Assembly (NCBI GenBank): GCA_017305925.1
Contig: JAFKJW010000098.1
Span: 1-44,980, forward strand
Origin: Hyphomicrobiales bacterium
Lineage (GTDB): Bacteria; Pseudomonadota; Alphaproteobacteria; Rhizobiales; Rhizobiaceae
Direction: 5' to 3'
DNA length: 44,980 nt
Both the position numbers and the translations under genes were made by a program. Positions 11,154 through 19,314 of the stretch are shown here, piece after piece (the first letter of the stretch is position 1; every line of letters starts with the position of its first letter). A model generated the notes under the pieces. That model worked only from the letters and a program-made list of their open reading frames with translations. It made no database searches and was not told the DNA's origin.

Positions 11154-12392
11154 TCAGGCGAGGGGTGAGGATGCAGGCGAGACGGGAGGCGTTTGCTTGC
11201 GGCTCAGAAGGGCTTCGTTCAGACTCCGCATGTCCTTTTCGTCCGGCGCGGTTTCGAGGGCGAGCACGGGCAGCGCGGCGCGCAGATGGTCGTGGTGGGT
11301 CCGCACGCCGAATTCCAGGTCGGAGAGATAAAAACCCTTGAAGGCCTCCGACAGCATGCTCTCGTTCGACCAGACGGAGAGCTGCACGTCCTCCGCCATC
11401 GTGTCACGATCGATGCGGAAGGCGAGGTAGCGGGCGGCCGCCTGCTGGCGGCTCTCGTCCCGGTAGCGGTAGATGGCGCCGCGCAGCAGCGTTTCGCCGG
11501 TCGACAGCGGGAATTCCTGGTAGAACTGGGCGGATTCCGGCGTCACCGCGATCACCGCGTTGGGGAACAGGCCGTAATAGATCCACGCCTTGCGCAGATG
11601 CTCCGGCAGGTGCGCCGCCTCCGGGGCGATGCGCATGTAGTTGCGCACGCTCCAGCGCCGGCCGGCCTGCGGATTGTAGGTGGCGAAGGAGCGCGACACG
11701 CCGTTGACGAAGGGCTCGTCGAAATAGGTCGAGCCGTAGAGATCCTGAAGTGCGGGATGCGCCATCGCGACATGGTAGCCCTCGTTGTCGACGTCGCGCA
11801 CGGACTTCCAGTTGACGGGCGTGGTCTGCGTCCAGATTCCGTAGGAAGGAACCATGTCCTCCGTCCGGTAGGGAGCGATCTCGGCGGCCACCGGCGCCAT
11901 CAACTCGGTGACCGGAGGCTGGCCGCCGGTCCGGAAGCGGATGAAGATGAACCCCATCCAGATTTCCAGCTCCAGCGGCATGAGGCCGAATTCCGTCTTG
12001 TCGAGATCGGGGAAGGATCGCGGCCGCGCCGCGCCGCGCAAGGTGCCGTCGAGATTGTAGACCCAGCCATGGAACGGGCAGACCAGCGCGTTCCTGCAGG
12101 TGCCCTGCCGGTCGGCCACGACGCGGCTGCCGCGATGGCGGCACAGATTGTGGAAGGCCCGCACCACGCCGTCCTTGCCGCGCACGACGAGGGCGCGTTC
12201 GCCCATCACGTCAAGCGTCAGGTAGTCACCGGGACCGGGGACATCGGAGACGTGTCCCACGATCTGCCAGTGGTTGCGGAACACGTGCTCCTTTTCCAGT
12301 TCCAGAAGCGCGGGGCTATGGTAGCTCCAACCCGGCAGTCCGCTGCGGTCCCAATCGTTCGGGACCGCCACATTGTGCACATGGCGGTTCAT
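11154..12392 (-). CDS. Rieske non-heme iron oxygenase, alpha subunit
   Basis: 412 residues, the oxygenase component of a ring-hydroxylating or amine-demethylating system. The Rieske [2Fe-2S] ligands are Cys84, His86, Cys105 and His108 (CRHRG and CPFHGWVYNLDG). The mononuclear iron site is suggested by DVDNEGYHVAMAH with His207 and His212, and by a later acidic motif MAEDVQLS. No beta subunit and no reductase gene are adjacent, so electrons must come from partners encoded elsewhere. Upstream is an inverted repeat (12411-12428) shared with the importer/aminotransferase promoter. The substrate is not determined: both aromatic acids and quaternary amines are possible, the context of amine genes favouring the latter only weakly. 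Confidence 0.9.
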   Translation of the reverse strand: MNRHVHNVAVPNDWDRSGLPGWSYHSPALLELEKEHVFRNHWQIVGHVSDVPGPGDYLTLDVMGERALVVRGKDGVVRAFHNLCRHRGSRVVADRQGTCRNALVCPFHGWVYNLDGTLRGAARPRSFPDLDKTEFGLMPLELEIWMGFIFIRFRTGGQPPVTELMAPVAAEIAPYRTEDMVPSYGIWTQTTPVNWKSVRDVDNEGYHVAMAHPALQDLYGSTYFDEPFVNGVSRSFATYNPQAGRRWSVRNYMRIAPEAAHLPEHLRKAWIYYGLFPNAVIAVTPESAQFYQEFPLSTGETLLRGAIYRYRDESRQQAAARYLAFRIDRDTMAEDVQLSVWSNESMLSEAFKGFYLSDLEFGVRTHHDHLRAALPVLALETAPDEKDMRSLNEALLSRKQTPPVSPASSPLA

Positions 12393-12410
12393 GAGCGAGG
12401 CTCTATAGTT

Positions 12411-12428
12411 GCTGAATATTCATTCAAT
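12411..12428. promoter_or_regulatory. Operator-like inverted repeat GCTGAA-N6-TTCAAT
   Basis: Second copy of the 18-bp motif seen at 8618-8635, 18 bases upstream of the Rieske oxygenase start. The right half TTCAAT and the next AT are identical in both copies. A perfect palindrome TGAATATTCA (12413-12422) overlaps it. The position next to the start codon fits repression. The regulator is not in the window. Confidence 0.5.
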
Positions 12429-12662
12429 ATACTCCTATTTATGACGATATGGCAATAGCTTGCGGGGTTTTAGCACATAATGCCCCGAGATCGCTGGACA
12501 TTTTGCGGCCGCCCGCCGGTGCCTGACCCGCACGGAGGCGACACGCCGGGCTCTCAGGGATGTGACCGCGCCTTGATGAAACAAATCCCCGAGAGGCGCG
12601 TTTTCGATGCCATAGTGTTGCGTCTCCCTCTTCGTTGAATGAGACAAGGGAAGGACATCGCG

Positions 12663-13025
12663 ATGTTCGGCAGGGCAGGAAACAATCTGGCGATCAGGCC
12701 GCGTATAGAGGACGAACTGGACAATCCGTTCTTTCCGGCGCTCACGCTGCGCCGTTCCTCCAACCGCCGCCCCATGATCGTGTTCGCGCTGCTTTCGGGG
12801 CTTTGCCTGGGCGCGATAGCGCTTATTCCGGGAGGCGGCCTCTCGTTGACAGCGGGTTCCGATGTGCAAGCCGTTTCGCAATCCGCGCAGCGGATTGCGG
12901 CGCAGACCGTGAACGAAGCGGAGAAGAGCGATCGCCTCAAGCTCTCCGAGAAGCCGATCTCGCCGGAACAGCCGCTGCCGGAGACGGTCCTCGCAAGCGC
13001 GGCTGCTGGCGTGCGCGCCTTCTAG
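12663..13025 (+). CDS. Small membrane-anchored protein of unknown function (120 aa)
   Basis: I do not recognise the family. The ATG at 12663 has a GGAAGGACA ribosome site. Residues 1-35 are a hydrophilic N-terminus with FGRAGNNLAIRPRIEDELDN; residues about 38-58 form a single membrane segment (PMIVFALLSGLCLGAIALIP); the rest is a hydrophilic, probably periplasmic, Ala/Glu/Lys-rich tail. The topology suggests a bitopic inner-membrane protein with an N-in orientation. The stop codon lies inside a hairpin shared with the convergent dehydrogenase gene. The 270 bases upstream, back to the Rieske gene, show no other gene. Confidence 0.6.
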   Translation: MFGRAGNNLAIRPRIEDELDNPFFPALTLRRSSNRRPMIVFALLSGLCLGAIALIPGGGLSLTAGSDVQAVSQSAQRIAAQTVNEAEKSDRLKLSEKPISPEQPLPETVLASAAAGVRAF

Positions 13026-13051
13026 ATCGTCCTACTGCGGCAGGACGATCT
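13024..13051. terminator. Perfect 10-bp hairpin covering both convergent stop codons
   Basis: AGATCGTCCT (13024-13033) and AGGACGATCT (13042-13051) form a perfect stem with an 8-base loop. The stem carries part of the TAG stop of the small membrane protein and, on the other strand, the TAG stop of the dehydrogenase. There is no U-tract on either side, so it may act as a transcript-end or barrier structure more than a classical intrinsic terminator. Confidence 0.5.
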
Positions 13052-14078
13052 GAAGCTTGACGTCTGTCGGCCGCGCCTCCACCGCGCGGTCGAAGGCCTT
13101 GATCGAGTCCTCGAAGGCGAAGGTTTCGGAAATCAGCGGCTTCAGATCGACGCGTCCCGAGGCGAACAGCGCGATCGCCCGGTCATATTGGTGCGCATAG
13201 CGGAAGACGCTCTCGATCCGCGCCTCCTTCGTCGACGCGGCCGAGATGTCCACCGGGATCGGCGCGACGGGCAGGCCGACCGCGACGATGGTCCCGGCCG
13301 GACGCAGGAGGTCGAATATCGTCTCCCATGCCTTGGCGGAGCCTGAGCATTCGAAGACGATGTCGGCGCCCCAGCCGTCGGTCAGCCGGGAAACTTCCTG
13401 GACGAGATTCTTCTCGCGGATGTTGACGGGGATGACGCCCTGGTAGCGCGCCGCGATGTCCAGTTTCGGCTGAGCGAGATCGGCGACGATGGCGCGCGCG
13501 CAGCCGCCGGCAAGCGCCGCGATGGCGACCATGGTGCCGATCGGGCCGGCGCCCAGCACGACCGCGGTGTCTCCGGGCGCGATCCTCGCCTTGGCGGCCG
13601 CCTGCATGCCGACCGCGAAGGGCTCCACCATCGCGCCTTCCGCGAAGGAGACGTTGTCGGGCAGCCTGAACGTATAGTCCGCCGGGTGGACGACGTAAGG
13701 CGTCAGGACGCCATGGACCGGCGGGGTCGCCCAGAAGGTGACGGCCGGGTCGACATTGTAGAGGCCGAGCCGGCTCGCCCGCGAGTTCGGGTCGGGAACG
13801 CCCGGCTCCATGCAGACGCGATCACCGACCTTCAGATTGGTCACGCCGGCGCCGACCTCCACCACCGTCCCGGCCGCCTCGTGGCCCAGTACCATCGGCT
13901 CCCTGACGACGAACGGGCCGATACGGCCATGGGTGTAGTAATGGACGTCCGAGCCGCAGACGCCCACCGTGTGGATTTTTATCTTCACCTGCCCCGGCCC
14001 GACCTCCATCGGCAGGTCGATGTCGCGAATCGCCAGTTCGTGCTGGCGTTCAAGAACAAGCGCGCGGGCCTTGGCCAT
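13032..14078 (-). CDS. Zinc-dependent polyol/alcohol dehydrogenase (xylitol/sorbitol dehydrogenase type)
   Basis: 348 residues of the medium-chain dehydrogenase family, NAD-dependent oxidation of a polyol such as xylitol or sorbitol to the ketose. Catalytic zinc ligands are visible as Cys in [11 protein letters not shown], His-Glu in VLGHEAAG and Glu in [10 protein letters not shown]; the Rossmann motif is [12 protein letters not shown], with Asp in VADLAQ for NAD preference. The four-Cys structural-zinc lobe is missing: the segment [20 protein letters not shown] has none of these cysteines, as in some sorbitol dehydrogenases. It is a single gene, convergent with the small membrane protein and divergent from acs. 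Substrate is inferred from family resemblance only. Confidence 0.88.
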   Translation of the reverse strand: MAKARALVLERQHELAIRDIDLPMEVGPGQVKIKIHTVGVCGSDVHYYTHGRIGPFVVREPMVLGHEAAGTVVEVGAGVTNLKVGDRVCMEPGVPDPNSRASRLGLYNVDPAVTFWATPPVHGVLTPYVVHPADYTFRLPDNVSFAEGAMVEPFAVGMQAAAKARIAPGDTAVVLGAGPIGTMVAIAALAGGCARAIVADLAQPKLDIAARYQGVIPVNIREKNLVQEVSRLTDGWGADIVFECSGSAKAWETIFDLLRPAGTIVAVGLPVAPIPVDISAASTKEARIESVFRYAHQYDRAIALFASGRVDLKPLISETFAFEDSIKAFDRAVEARPTDVKLQIVLPQ

Positions 14079-14260
14079 CTTGCAATCTCCGGTCGGTCTG
14101 CCTGACCAAGAGAAAGCCCCGAGGCCGGCAGGCCGTCAAGAGCCAGACATCGCGCCACATACGACCTTCCTCCTATTCCTGACGATCGGTGTTGCCGGTC
14201 GCTCTCAATTGGTTCTAGTAATCGTCATCTCATTGTCGTGCATGATCGGAGGAGCTTTTC

Positions 14261-16216
14261 ATGTCGGATATCCATGTTCACAAGGTCCAGCCGGCGTGGA
14301 AGAAGAATGCGCTGATCGACAACGAGACCTATCTGAAGTGGTATGCCGACAGCGTGAAGAACCCCGACAGGTTCTGGGGCAAGCACGGCAAGCGCCTCGA
14401 CTGGTTCAAGCCCTACACCAAGGTCAAGAATGCCTCCTTCACCGGCAAGGTCTCGATCAAATGGTTCGAGGACGGCCAGCTCAACGTCTCCTACAACTGC
14501 ATCGACCGGCATCTGAAGAAGCGCGGCGACCAGGTGGCCATCATCTGGGAGGGCGACAATCCCTATGACGAGAAGAAGGTCACCTACAGCGAGCTGCACG
14601 CGCATGTGTGCCGCTGGGCCAACGTGCTGAAGAAGCACGGCGTCAAAAAGGGGGATCGCGTCACCATCTACCTGCCGATGATCGTGGAGGCCGCCTATGC
14701 GATGTTCGCCTGCACGCGCATCGGCGCCATCCATTCCGTCGTCTTCGGCGGCTTCTCGCCCGATTCGCTGGCCGGCCGTATCGAGGACTGCAAGTCGGAG
14801 GTGGTGATCACCGCCGACGAGGGCCTGCGTGGCGGCCGCACCATCCCGCTGAAGGAGAATGTCGACAAGGCGATCGACATCGCGGCCAAGGCAGGCGTGA
14901 CGGTGAAGACCGTGCTGGTCGTGCGCCGCACCGGCGGCAAGATCGGCTGGGCCGAGGGGCGCGACTTCTGGATGCACGAGGAGACGGCCTCGGTGAAGGC
15001 CGACTGCAAGCCGGCATCGATGAAGGCCGAGGACCCGCTGTTCATCCTCTACACGTCCGGCTCGACCGGCAAGCCGAAGGGTGTGCTGCACACGACCGGC
15101 GGCTACCTGGTCCACGTCTCGATGACGCACCAGTACGTCTTCGACTACCATGACGGGGACATCTACTGGTGCACGGCCGATGTCGGCTGGGTGACGGGCC
15201 ACTCCTACATCCTCTACGGGCCGCTCGCCAACGGGGCGACGACGCTGATGTTCGAGGGCGTGCCCAACTATCCGACGCCGTCGCGCTTCTGGGAGGTCGT
15301 CGACAAGTACCAGGTCAACATCTTCTACACCGCGCCGACCGCGATCCGCGCGCTGATGGGCGCCGGCAATAGTTGGGTGACGAAGTCCTCGCGCAAGTCG
15401 CTGCGGGTGCTGGGCTCGGTCGGCGAGCCGATCAATCCGGAAGCCTGGGAATGGTATTTCAACGTGGTCGGCGAAAAGCGCTGCCCCGTCGTCGATACCT
15501 GGTGGCAGACCGAGAACGGCGGCATCCTGATCGCGCCGCTGCCCGGCGCCACCGACCTGAAGGCCGGTTCGGCGACAAGGCCGTTCTTCGGCGTGGTGCC
15601 GGAGATCGTCGACGGCGAAGGCAATCCCATCCAGGGACCCGGCTCCGGCAACCTCTGCATCAAGGAGCCTTGGCCCGGCATGATGCGCACGGTCTTCGGC
15701 GATCACGATCGCTTCGTGCAGACCTATTTCTCGACCTACAAGGGCAGGTACTTCACCGGCGATGGCTGCCGCCGCGACGAGGACGGCTATTACTGGATCA
15801 CCGGGCGCGTCGACGACGTGATCAACGTGTCGGGCCACCGGATGGGAACGGCGGAGGTGGAATCGGCGCTGGTTAGCCACGACAAGGTGTCGGAGGCCGC
15901 CGTCGTCGGCTATCCGCACGACATCAAGGGGCAGGGCATCTATTGCTACGTCACGCTGAATGCCGGGGAGACCGGCTCGGACGCACTGCGCAAGGAACTG
16001 GTCGCGCATGTGCGCAAGGAGATCGGCGCCATCGCCACGCCGGACAAGATCCAGTTCGCGCCGGCGCTGCCGAAGACGCGGTCGGCCAAGATCATGCGCC
16101 GCATCCTGCGCAAGATCGCCGAAGACGATTTCGGGTCGCTCGGCGACACCTCGACGCTTGCCGATCCTTCCGTGGTGGACGACCTTATCGCCAACCGGCA
16201 GAACAGGAAGGCGTGA
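14261..16216 (+). CDS. acs: Acetyl-CoA synthetase
   Basis: 651 residues, full length for AMP-forming acetate-CoA ligase, which activates acetate through acetyl-AMP. The P-loop-like motif is [19 protein letters not shown]; other marks are [10 protein letters not shown] and [16 protein letters not shown]. The C-terminal catalytic lysine, the acetylation target in this family, is Lys610 in [11 protein letters not shown]; most relatives have Gly where Ala609 stands. A GGAGGAGC ribosome site precedes the ATG. The 182-base spacer upstream is shared with the divergent dehydrogenase gene and holds no recognised site. The MOSC gene follows with a GTGA overlap. Confidence 0.98.
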   Translation: MSDIHVHKVQPAWKKNALIDNETYLKWYADSVKNPDRFWGKHGKRLDWFKPYTKVKNASFTGKVSIKWFEDGQLNVSYNCIDRHLKKRGDQVAIIWEGDNPYDEKKVTYSELHAHVCRWANVLKKHGVKKGDRVTIYLPMIVEAAYAMFACTRIGAIHSVVFGGFSPDSLAGRIEDCKSEVVITADEGLRGGRTIPLKENVDKAIDIAAKAGVTVKTVLVVRRTGGKIGWAEGRDFWMHEETASVKADCKPASMKAEDPLFILYTSGSTGKPKGVLHTTGGYLVHVSMTHQYVFDYHDGDIYWCTADVGWVTGHSYILYGPLANGATTLMFEGVPNYPTPSRFWEVVDKYQVNIFYTAPTAIRALMGAGNSWVTKSSRKSLRVLGSVGEPINPEAWEWYFNVVGEKRCPVVDTWWQTENGGILIAPLPGATDLKAGSATRPFFGVVPEIVDGEGNPIQGPGSGNLCIKEPWPGMMRTVFGDHDRFVQTYFSTYKGRYFTGDGCRRDEDGYYWITGRVDDVINVSGHRMGTAEVESALVSHDKVSEAAVVGYPHDIKGQGIYCYVTLNAGETGSDALRKELVAHVRKEIGAIATPDKIQFAPALPKTRSAKIMRRILRKIAEDDFGSLGDTSTLADPSVVDDLIANRQNRKA

Positions 16217-16941
16217 CGGCGGGCCGTTCGATGAACGCCGTGGGCAAGGTCTCGGCGCTGTGGCGCTATCCGGCGAGCTCTCTGGGCGGCGAGGCGGTGG
16301 CTCGCGTCGACGTTCGTGAGCAGGGCGTGCAGGGAGACCGCCTGTTCGGGCTGGTCGAGCGCGCCACCGGCGAGATCGCCCGGCCGGATCGTGGTGCCAA
16401 ATGGCACTCGGTGCCGCGAATAGCGGCCCGCCTGGCAGGCGATGATCTCGAGATCATGGTCCCCGGGGGTGATTGGCTGCCGGCCCCCGGCGCCGGAGCC
16501 GATGCGGCGGCCTCCGCCTTCCTGGGGTTCGATGTTTCGATCAGGCGGTTCGATGGTCAGGATTTCATGCCGCGTTACGTCGCCGCGCCGGTTCACCTGC
16601 TCACCACCGCCTCGCTTGCCCGTTTGAAGGCGCTGCATCCGGCCGGGCGGCCGGATCCGAGGCGATTTCGCCCCAATCTCGTGATCGAGATGCCGGAAGC
16701 CGAGGGGGCTTTTCCCGAGTCGGCGTGGATCGGCCGCCGCCTGCGCATCGGCGATTGCGAGCTCACGATTTCGGACCATTGCCGACGCTGCGGCTTCACC
16801 GTGATCGCCCAGGCGGATTTCGACAACGACCCGGACATCCTGCGGGCGCTCGTCCGGCACAACGCCCACAATATCGGCGTCTATTGTACCGTCGACCGCC
16901 CATCGAGGATCAGCATAGGCGACACATTCGCGCTCCTGTAG
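16213..16941 (+). CDS. MOSC domain-containing protein
   Basis: 242 residues from a GTG at 16213 that overlaps the acs TGA (GTGA) and has AGGAAGG upstream; an ATG at 16231 without a ribosome site is the alternative. The N-terminal part has the MOSC N-terminal beta-barrel look ([28 protein letters not shown]). The C-terminal MOSC domain carries the key cysteine region [11 protein letters not shown] and [13 protein letters not shown] proteins bind or transfer sulfur or molybdenum cofactor-linked groups, as in mARC/YcbX-type enzymes; the exact substrate is unknown. Overlap with acs suggests cotranscription, not a shared pathway. Confidence 0.85.
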   Translation: MTAGRSMNAVGKVSALWRYPASSLGGEAVARVDVREQGVQGDRLFGLVERATGEIARPDRGAKWHSVPRIAARLAGDDLEIMVPGGDWLPAPGAGADAAASAFLGFDVSIRRFDGQDFMPRYVAAPVHLLTTASLARLKALHPAGRPDPRRFRPNLVIEMPEAEGAFPESAWIGRRLRIGDCELTISDHCRRCGFTVIAQADFDNDPDILRALVRHNAHNIGVYCTVDRPSRISIGDTFALL

Positions 16942-17000
16942 GGCGGAGCACTTGCGCGGCGCGCCGAATGCCCCCACATTGCGCCTCGTGTTCAACAAGC

Positions 17001-17016
17001 GAAAGGAGGTGATCCG
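17001..17016 (+). promoter_or_regulatory. Perfect anti-16S Shine-Dalgarno for a mini-ORF
   Basis: GAAAGGAGGTGATCC (17001-17015) is the exact complement of the 3' end of bacterial 16S rRNA (GGATCACCTCCTTTC), 15 bases without a mismatch. Normal ribosome sites pair over four to seven bases. The GGAGG core ends seven bases before the ATG at 17017, the optimal spacing. This is far stronger than any other site in the window and implies a special role for what follows. Confidence 0.8.
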
Positions 17017-17088
17017 ATGTCGAGTGGTTTCGTTTTCCAGAGCGTGATCCCGGCGGATCGCCTTTGCGGGGAGCAGCCTCTCCGCTGA
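17017..17088 (+). CDS. Putative 23-residue leader or small peptide
   Basis: ATG at 17017 opens a 23-codon frame (MSSGFVFQSVIPADRLCGEQ plus three residues) that ends with TGA at 17086-17088. Its TGA overlaps the ATG of a second mini-ORF. The ribosome site is a perfect complement of the 16S tail, and a strong terminator follows 67 bases after the stop, so a short self-contained transcript is likely. No Trp, His or Leu run is present, so a classical amino-acid attenuator is not supported, and the downstream gene is on the other strand. Too short for family assignment. The alternative is an RNA that acts by holding ribosomes. Confidence 0.5.
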   Translation: MSSGFVFQSVIPADRLCGEQPLR

Positions 17089-17198
17089 TGCGCGATTTCC
17101 GCGCGGCCGGCGGCCTTGCCGTCGCCACAGGTCGCGCGCTGGACGAAGACACGGAAGCCGCCGTCCTGCGAGGGATGGCGGCTTTTTGCCGGGTATAA
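17088..17198 (+). CDS. Second overlapping mini-ORF (36 aa)
   Basis: ATG at 17088 overlaps the stop of the 23-aa frame (TGATG), typical of translational coupling. It encodes 36 residues (MRDFRAAGGLAVATGRALDE at the start, Ala/Arg-rich, one Cys near the end) and stops with TAA at 17196. The terminator hairpin at 17155-17187 lies inside its 3' part, so a transcript that ends there would lack the stop codon. That makes translation to the natural end doubtful. Confidence 0.25.
   Translation: MRDFRAAGGLAVATGRALDEDTEAAVLRGMAAFCRV
17155..17187 (+). terminator. Strong intrinsic terminator
   Basis: AAGCCGCCGTCC and GGATGGCGGCTT pair in a 12-bp stem (one G-U pair) with the 6-base loop TGCGAG, followed directly by TTTTT (17183-17187). 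It would end transcripts from acs-MOSC and the mini-ORFs, before the convergent VWA gene at 17237. Confidence 0.85.
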
Positions 17199-17236
17199 CC
17201 GGTTGCGGCAGAAGGCTGCCGGTCGCAGGCCTGCAC

Positions 17237-18748
17237 CTACTTCGTCAGGGCGATGCGCTCGTTGTTGGCGATGATGGACTGGAAGGCGGCGTCCAGTTCC
17301 TCGCCCGTAGACGCCTCGAAATAGTGCTTCTTGCTGCCGGTGTCCGGTGTCGCGCAGGCTTTGAGCACGGCCTTCGCCTGGTCGCGTTCGGTTGCGGACA
17401 TTTTCGGATCGTTGAGGTCGAAGCCGATCGTATAGATCTCGACCCCTGCGTTCTTCATGTTGCTGCAAAGCGTCTCGGCATTGCCGCGCGCCGTAGCGCC
17501 CTGGCCGTTGAAGTTCTTGGAGACTCCGGCGAAGGCCGTGTTGAACTGGCCGTCCGTCATCAGGATCGCGACCTTCGACCTGTGCTTGCTGTCGCTGGCC
17601 CCGGGGCCGTCGCCCAAGCCGGCATTCTTGATGACGTTCGACCATGACTGCGAAAGCATGTAGCTCGTCCATTGGATGGCGATGGCGCCCGCCGTGTACC
17701 CATTGGCCCGGAAGCTCTCGATCGAATCCTCGAGCGCCTTCACATCCGTCGTCAGCGGCACGATCGGGGCGTCCGGGCAGCGGTTCATGCCGGCGCCGGA
17801 CAGGTTCTTGTCGCGATTGACCAGCGCATAATACAGTTTTCCGTTCTTGTCCTTGCGCAGCGTATCGGGTCCGTCCGCGCTGAAATCCGGCTTGCCGTCG
17901 AGCGTCTTGCGCTCCGTCGCGCATTTGTCCTGGTCCGACGGCAGTGCATTGGCCAGTTCGGCGGTGTATCGCTCATAGGTGGGGAAGTCCTTCGTCCCGT
18001 CGGCCGCCTTGATTTCCTTGACCATTTTGCTGCCGTCTTCCGGGGGAAGCTCGGTGCTGGTGGTCGACGACGGCAACTCGCCTTTTTTGTCAGGTTCGAC
18101 GAATACGCTCCTGCTGAGATCCCCGGTATTCACGCTCGACGAGTAGGGGATGAGCGCGACGCGGATGCGCGGGTTCTTCGGATCCTGATTGTCCAGCATG
18201 GTGTGGACCGCGTTGCTGGCGGCCTTCTTGAGGTCGCCGATCTTGTCCACAGTGCCCTTCTTCGCCATCGAGCCCGTCACGTCGAGCATCATCGCCACCT
18301 CGACCTGCTTGTCGGAATAGATGGCCGCGCTGCCGACATCGACACGCGGGTCCTTTACGCCGAAGAACGGAAAGGCGAGGTCGACATTGGCGAAGGCCGT
18401 GACGTCGAGGGTGCGTGCGGTCTTGTCGACGGTCAGCGTGTTGATCGTGTAGGCGCCCTGGGTCGAGAAGATCGCCCGCCCGTTGACGTTCAGGAATTTC
18501 TCGACGCTCTTGCGGGCGTCCTCGGGCTTGATGACGCCGAGCGTGATGTCGCGGGCGGTCGAGGTGACGGCTGCGTCCAGCGCCGTCTGAAGGCTCGACT
18601 TGAGGTGGTAGGACTGCGCGACGTCCACCGCGGTGCCGACCGCCATGCAGAGCGCCGTCAGCATGACGCCGGTGAGGACGACGAAGTTGCCACCGCGGTC
18701 CTCGGCGAACCGTTTCGTGAGACCCTTTGCATCAAGCGCTTGCCGCAT
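17237..18748 (-). CDS. TadG-like protein with von Willebrand factor A domain
   Basis: 503 residues from the ATG at 18748, which has GAGGGAAAG upstream; a longer in-frame reading to 18835 looks non-coding. The N-terminus is of the TadE/TadG type: DRGGNFVVLTGVMLTALCMA with a membrane segment at about residues 22-43 and a conserved VDVAQSYHLKSSLQTALDAA. A VWA domain follows, with the MIDAS motif DVTGS at residues 156-160 and late motifs VAILMTDGQFNTAF and IYTIGFDL. The long loop between carries several Cys. Proteins of this kind are secreted or membrane-anchored accessories of Flp pilus systems, but no tad genes are nearby, so the gene is an orphan here. Upstream 18749-19024 holds no other gene. 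Confidence 0.88.
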   Translation of the reverse strand: MRQALDAKGLTKRFAEDRGGNFVVLTGVMLTALCMAVGTAVDVAQSYHLKSSLQTALDAAVTSTARDITLGVIKPEDARKSVEKFLNVNGRAIFSTQGAYTINTLTVDKTARTLDVTAFANVDLAFPFFGVKDPRVDVGSAAIYSDKQVEVAMMLDVTGSMAKKGTVDKIGDLKKAASNAVHTMLDNQDPKNPRIRVALIPYSSSVNTGDLSRSVFVEPDKKGELPSSTTSTELPPEDGSKMVKEIKAADGTKDFPTYERYTAELANALPSDQDKCATERKTLDGKPDFSADGPDTLRKDKNGKLYYALVNRDKNLSGAGMNRCPDAPIVPLTTDVKALEDSIESFRANGYTAGAIAIQWTSYMLSQSWSNVIKNAGLGDGPGASDSKHRSKVAILMTDGQFNTAFAGVSKNFNGQGATARGNAETLCSNMKNAGVEIYTIGFDLNDPKMSATERDQAKAVLKACATPDTGSKKHYFEASTGEELDAAFQSIIANNERIALTK

Positions 18749-19024
18749 CGCTCTTTCCCTCGGTTGTGACTCCGGGGAAGCAGGAATCCTGCCGGCCGGG
18801 CAGCGGCACGCCGCGGCGCGGGAATTTCCCTCCAAATTCTTGAAATCATTGGATTCGAGCGGCGGCCATGGTTAAGCGCGGGTGAAGATTTTCCGGGTGT
18901 TTGCCGCCTTGCCTTAACCGTCCCGCAACCTCTGCCATATGCGTTGCGCCGCTGTCCCGATACGGCACAGGGACATGTGCCGGATCCGGTCAGCCGCGGC
19001 GAGGGCGCGGCGCGGCTGCACGCG

Positions 19025-19240
19025 TCAGAAATCGCAGGCTATGCCCTTGATCTCCCAGTCGCCGTAGCGCACGGGCTCCGGCCCCTTGGCGCCGCCGATC
19101 TCCTTCGGGCGGGCTGCTTGCCAGGCTTCGTATGCCGCGCGGCGCTGGGCCGCCTCGGCGAGCGCGCGTTGCGCGGCCTCCGGCAGTTGGGCGGCGCGGC
19201 CTGCTCCCTCTTCCGGGTTCTTCGGCATGTCGTTTTCCAT
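19025..19240 (-). CDS. DUF1674 protein, succinate dehydrogenase assembly factor 4 family
   Basis: 71 residues from the ATG at 19240 (ATGs at 19264, 19255 and 19228 are also possible). The C-terminal signature PKEIGGAKGPEPVRYGDWEI followed by KGIACDF defines the DUF1674/SDHAF4 family, whose eukaryotic member helps assemble flavinylated SDHA. The N-terminal part is Ala/Arg-rich and helical. It is divergent from htpX with a short spacer, a pairing also common in other rhizobial genomes as far as I recall. Confidence 0.88.
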   Translation of the reverse strand: MENDMPKNPEEGAGRAAQLPEAAQRALAEAAQRRAAYEAWQAARPKEIGGAKGPEPVRYGDWEIKGIACDF

Positions 19241-19314
19241 CGTCTCGCCGATCATTGAAAGCATACGGGGTTCATACCATCATATAGCCGGTACGAAGCG
19301 CCGCCAGAAGGGCG

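Noticed and set aside
14225-16009. Minus-strand frame of 594 residues opposite acs
   Set aside because: Exact shadow of the acs gene with His/Arg/Asp-rich composition and no recognisable domain.
17017-17187. Amino-acid attenuator (leader peptide plus terminator)
   Set aside because: The peptide has no run of Trp, His, Leu or similar codons, no alternative antiterminator stem was seen, and the next gene downstream is on the opposite strand.
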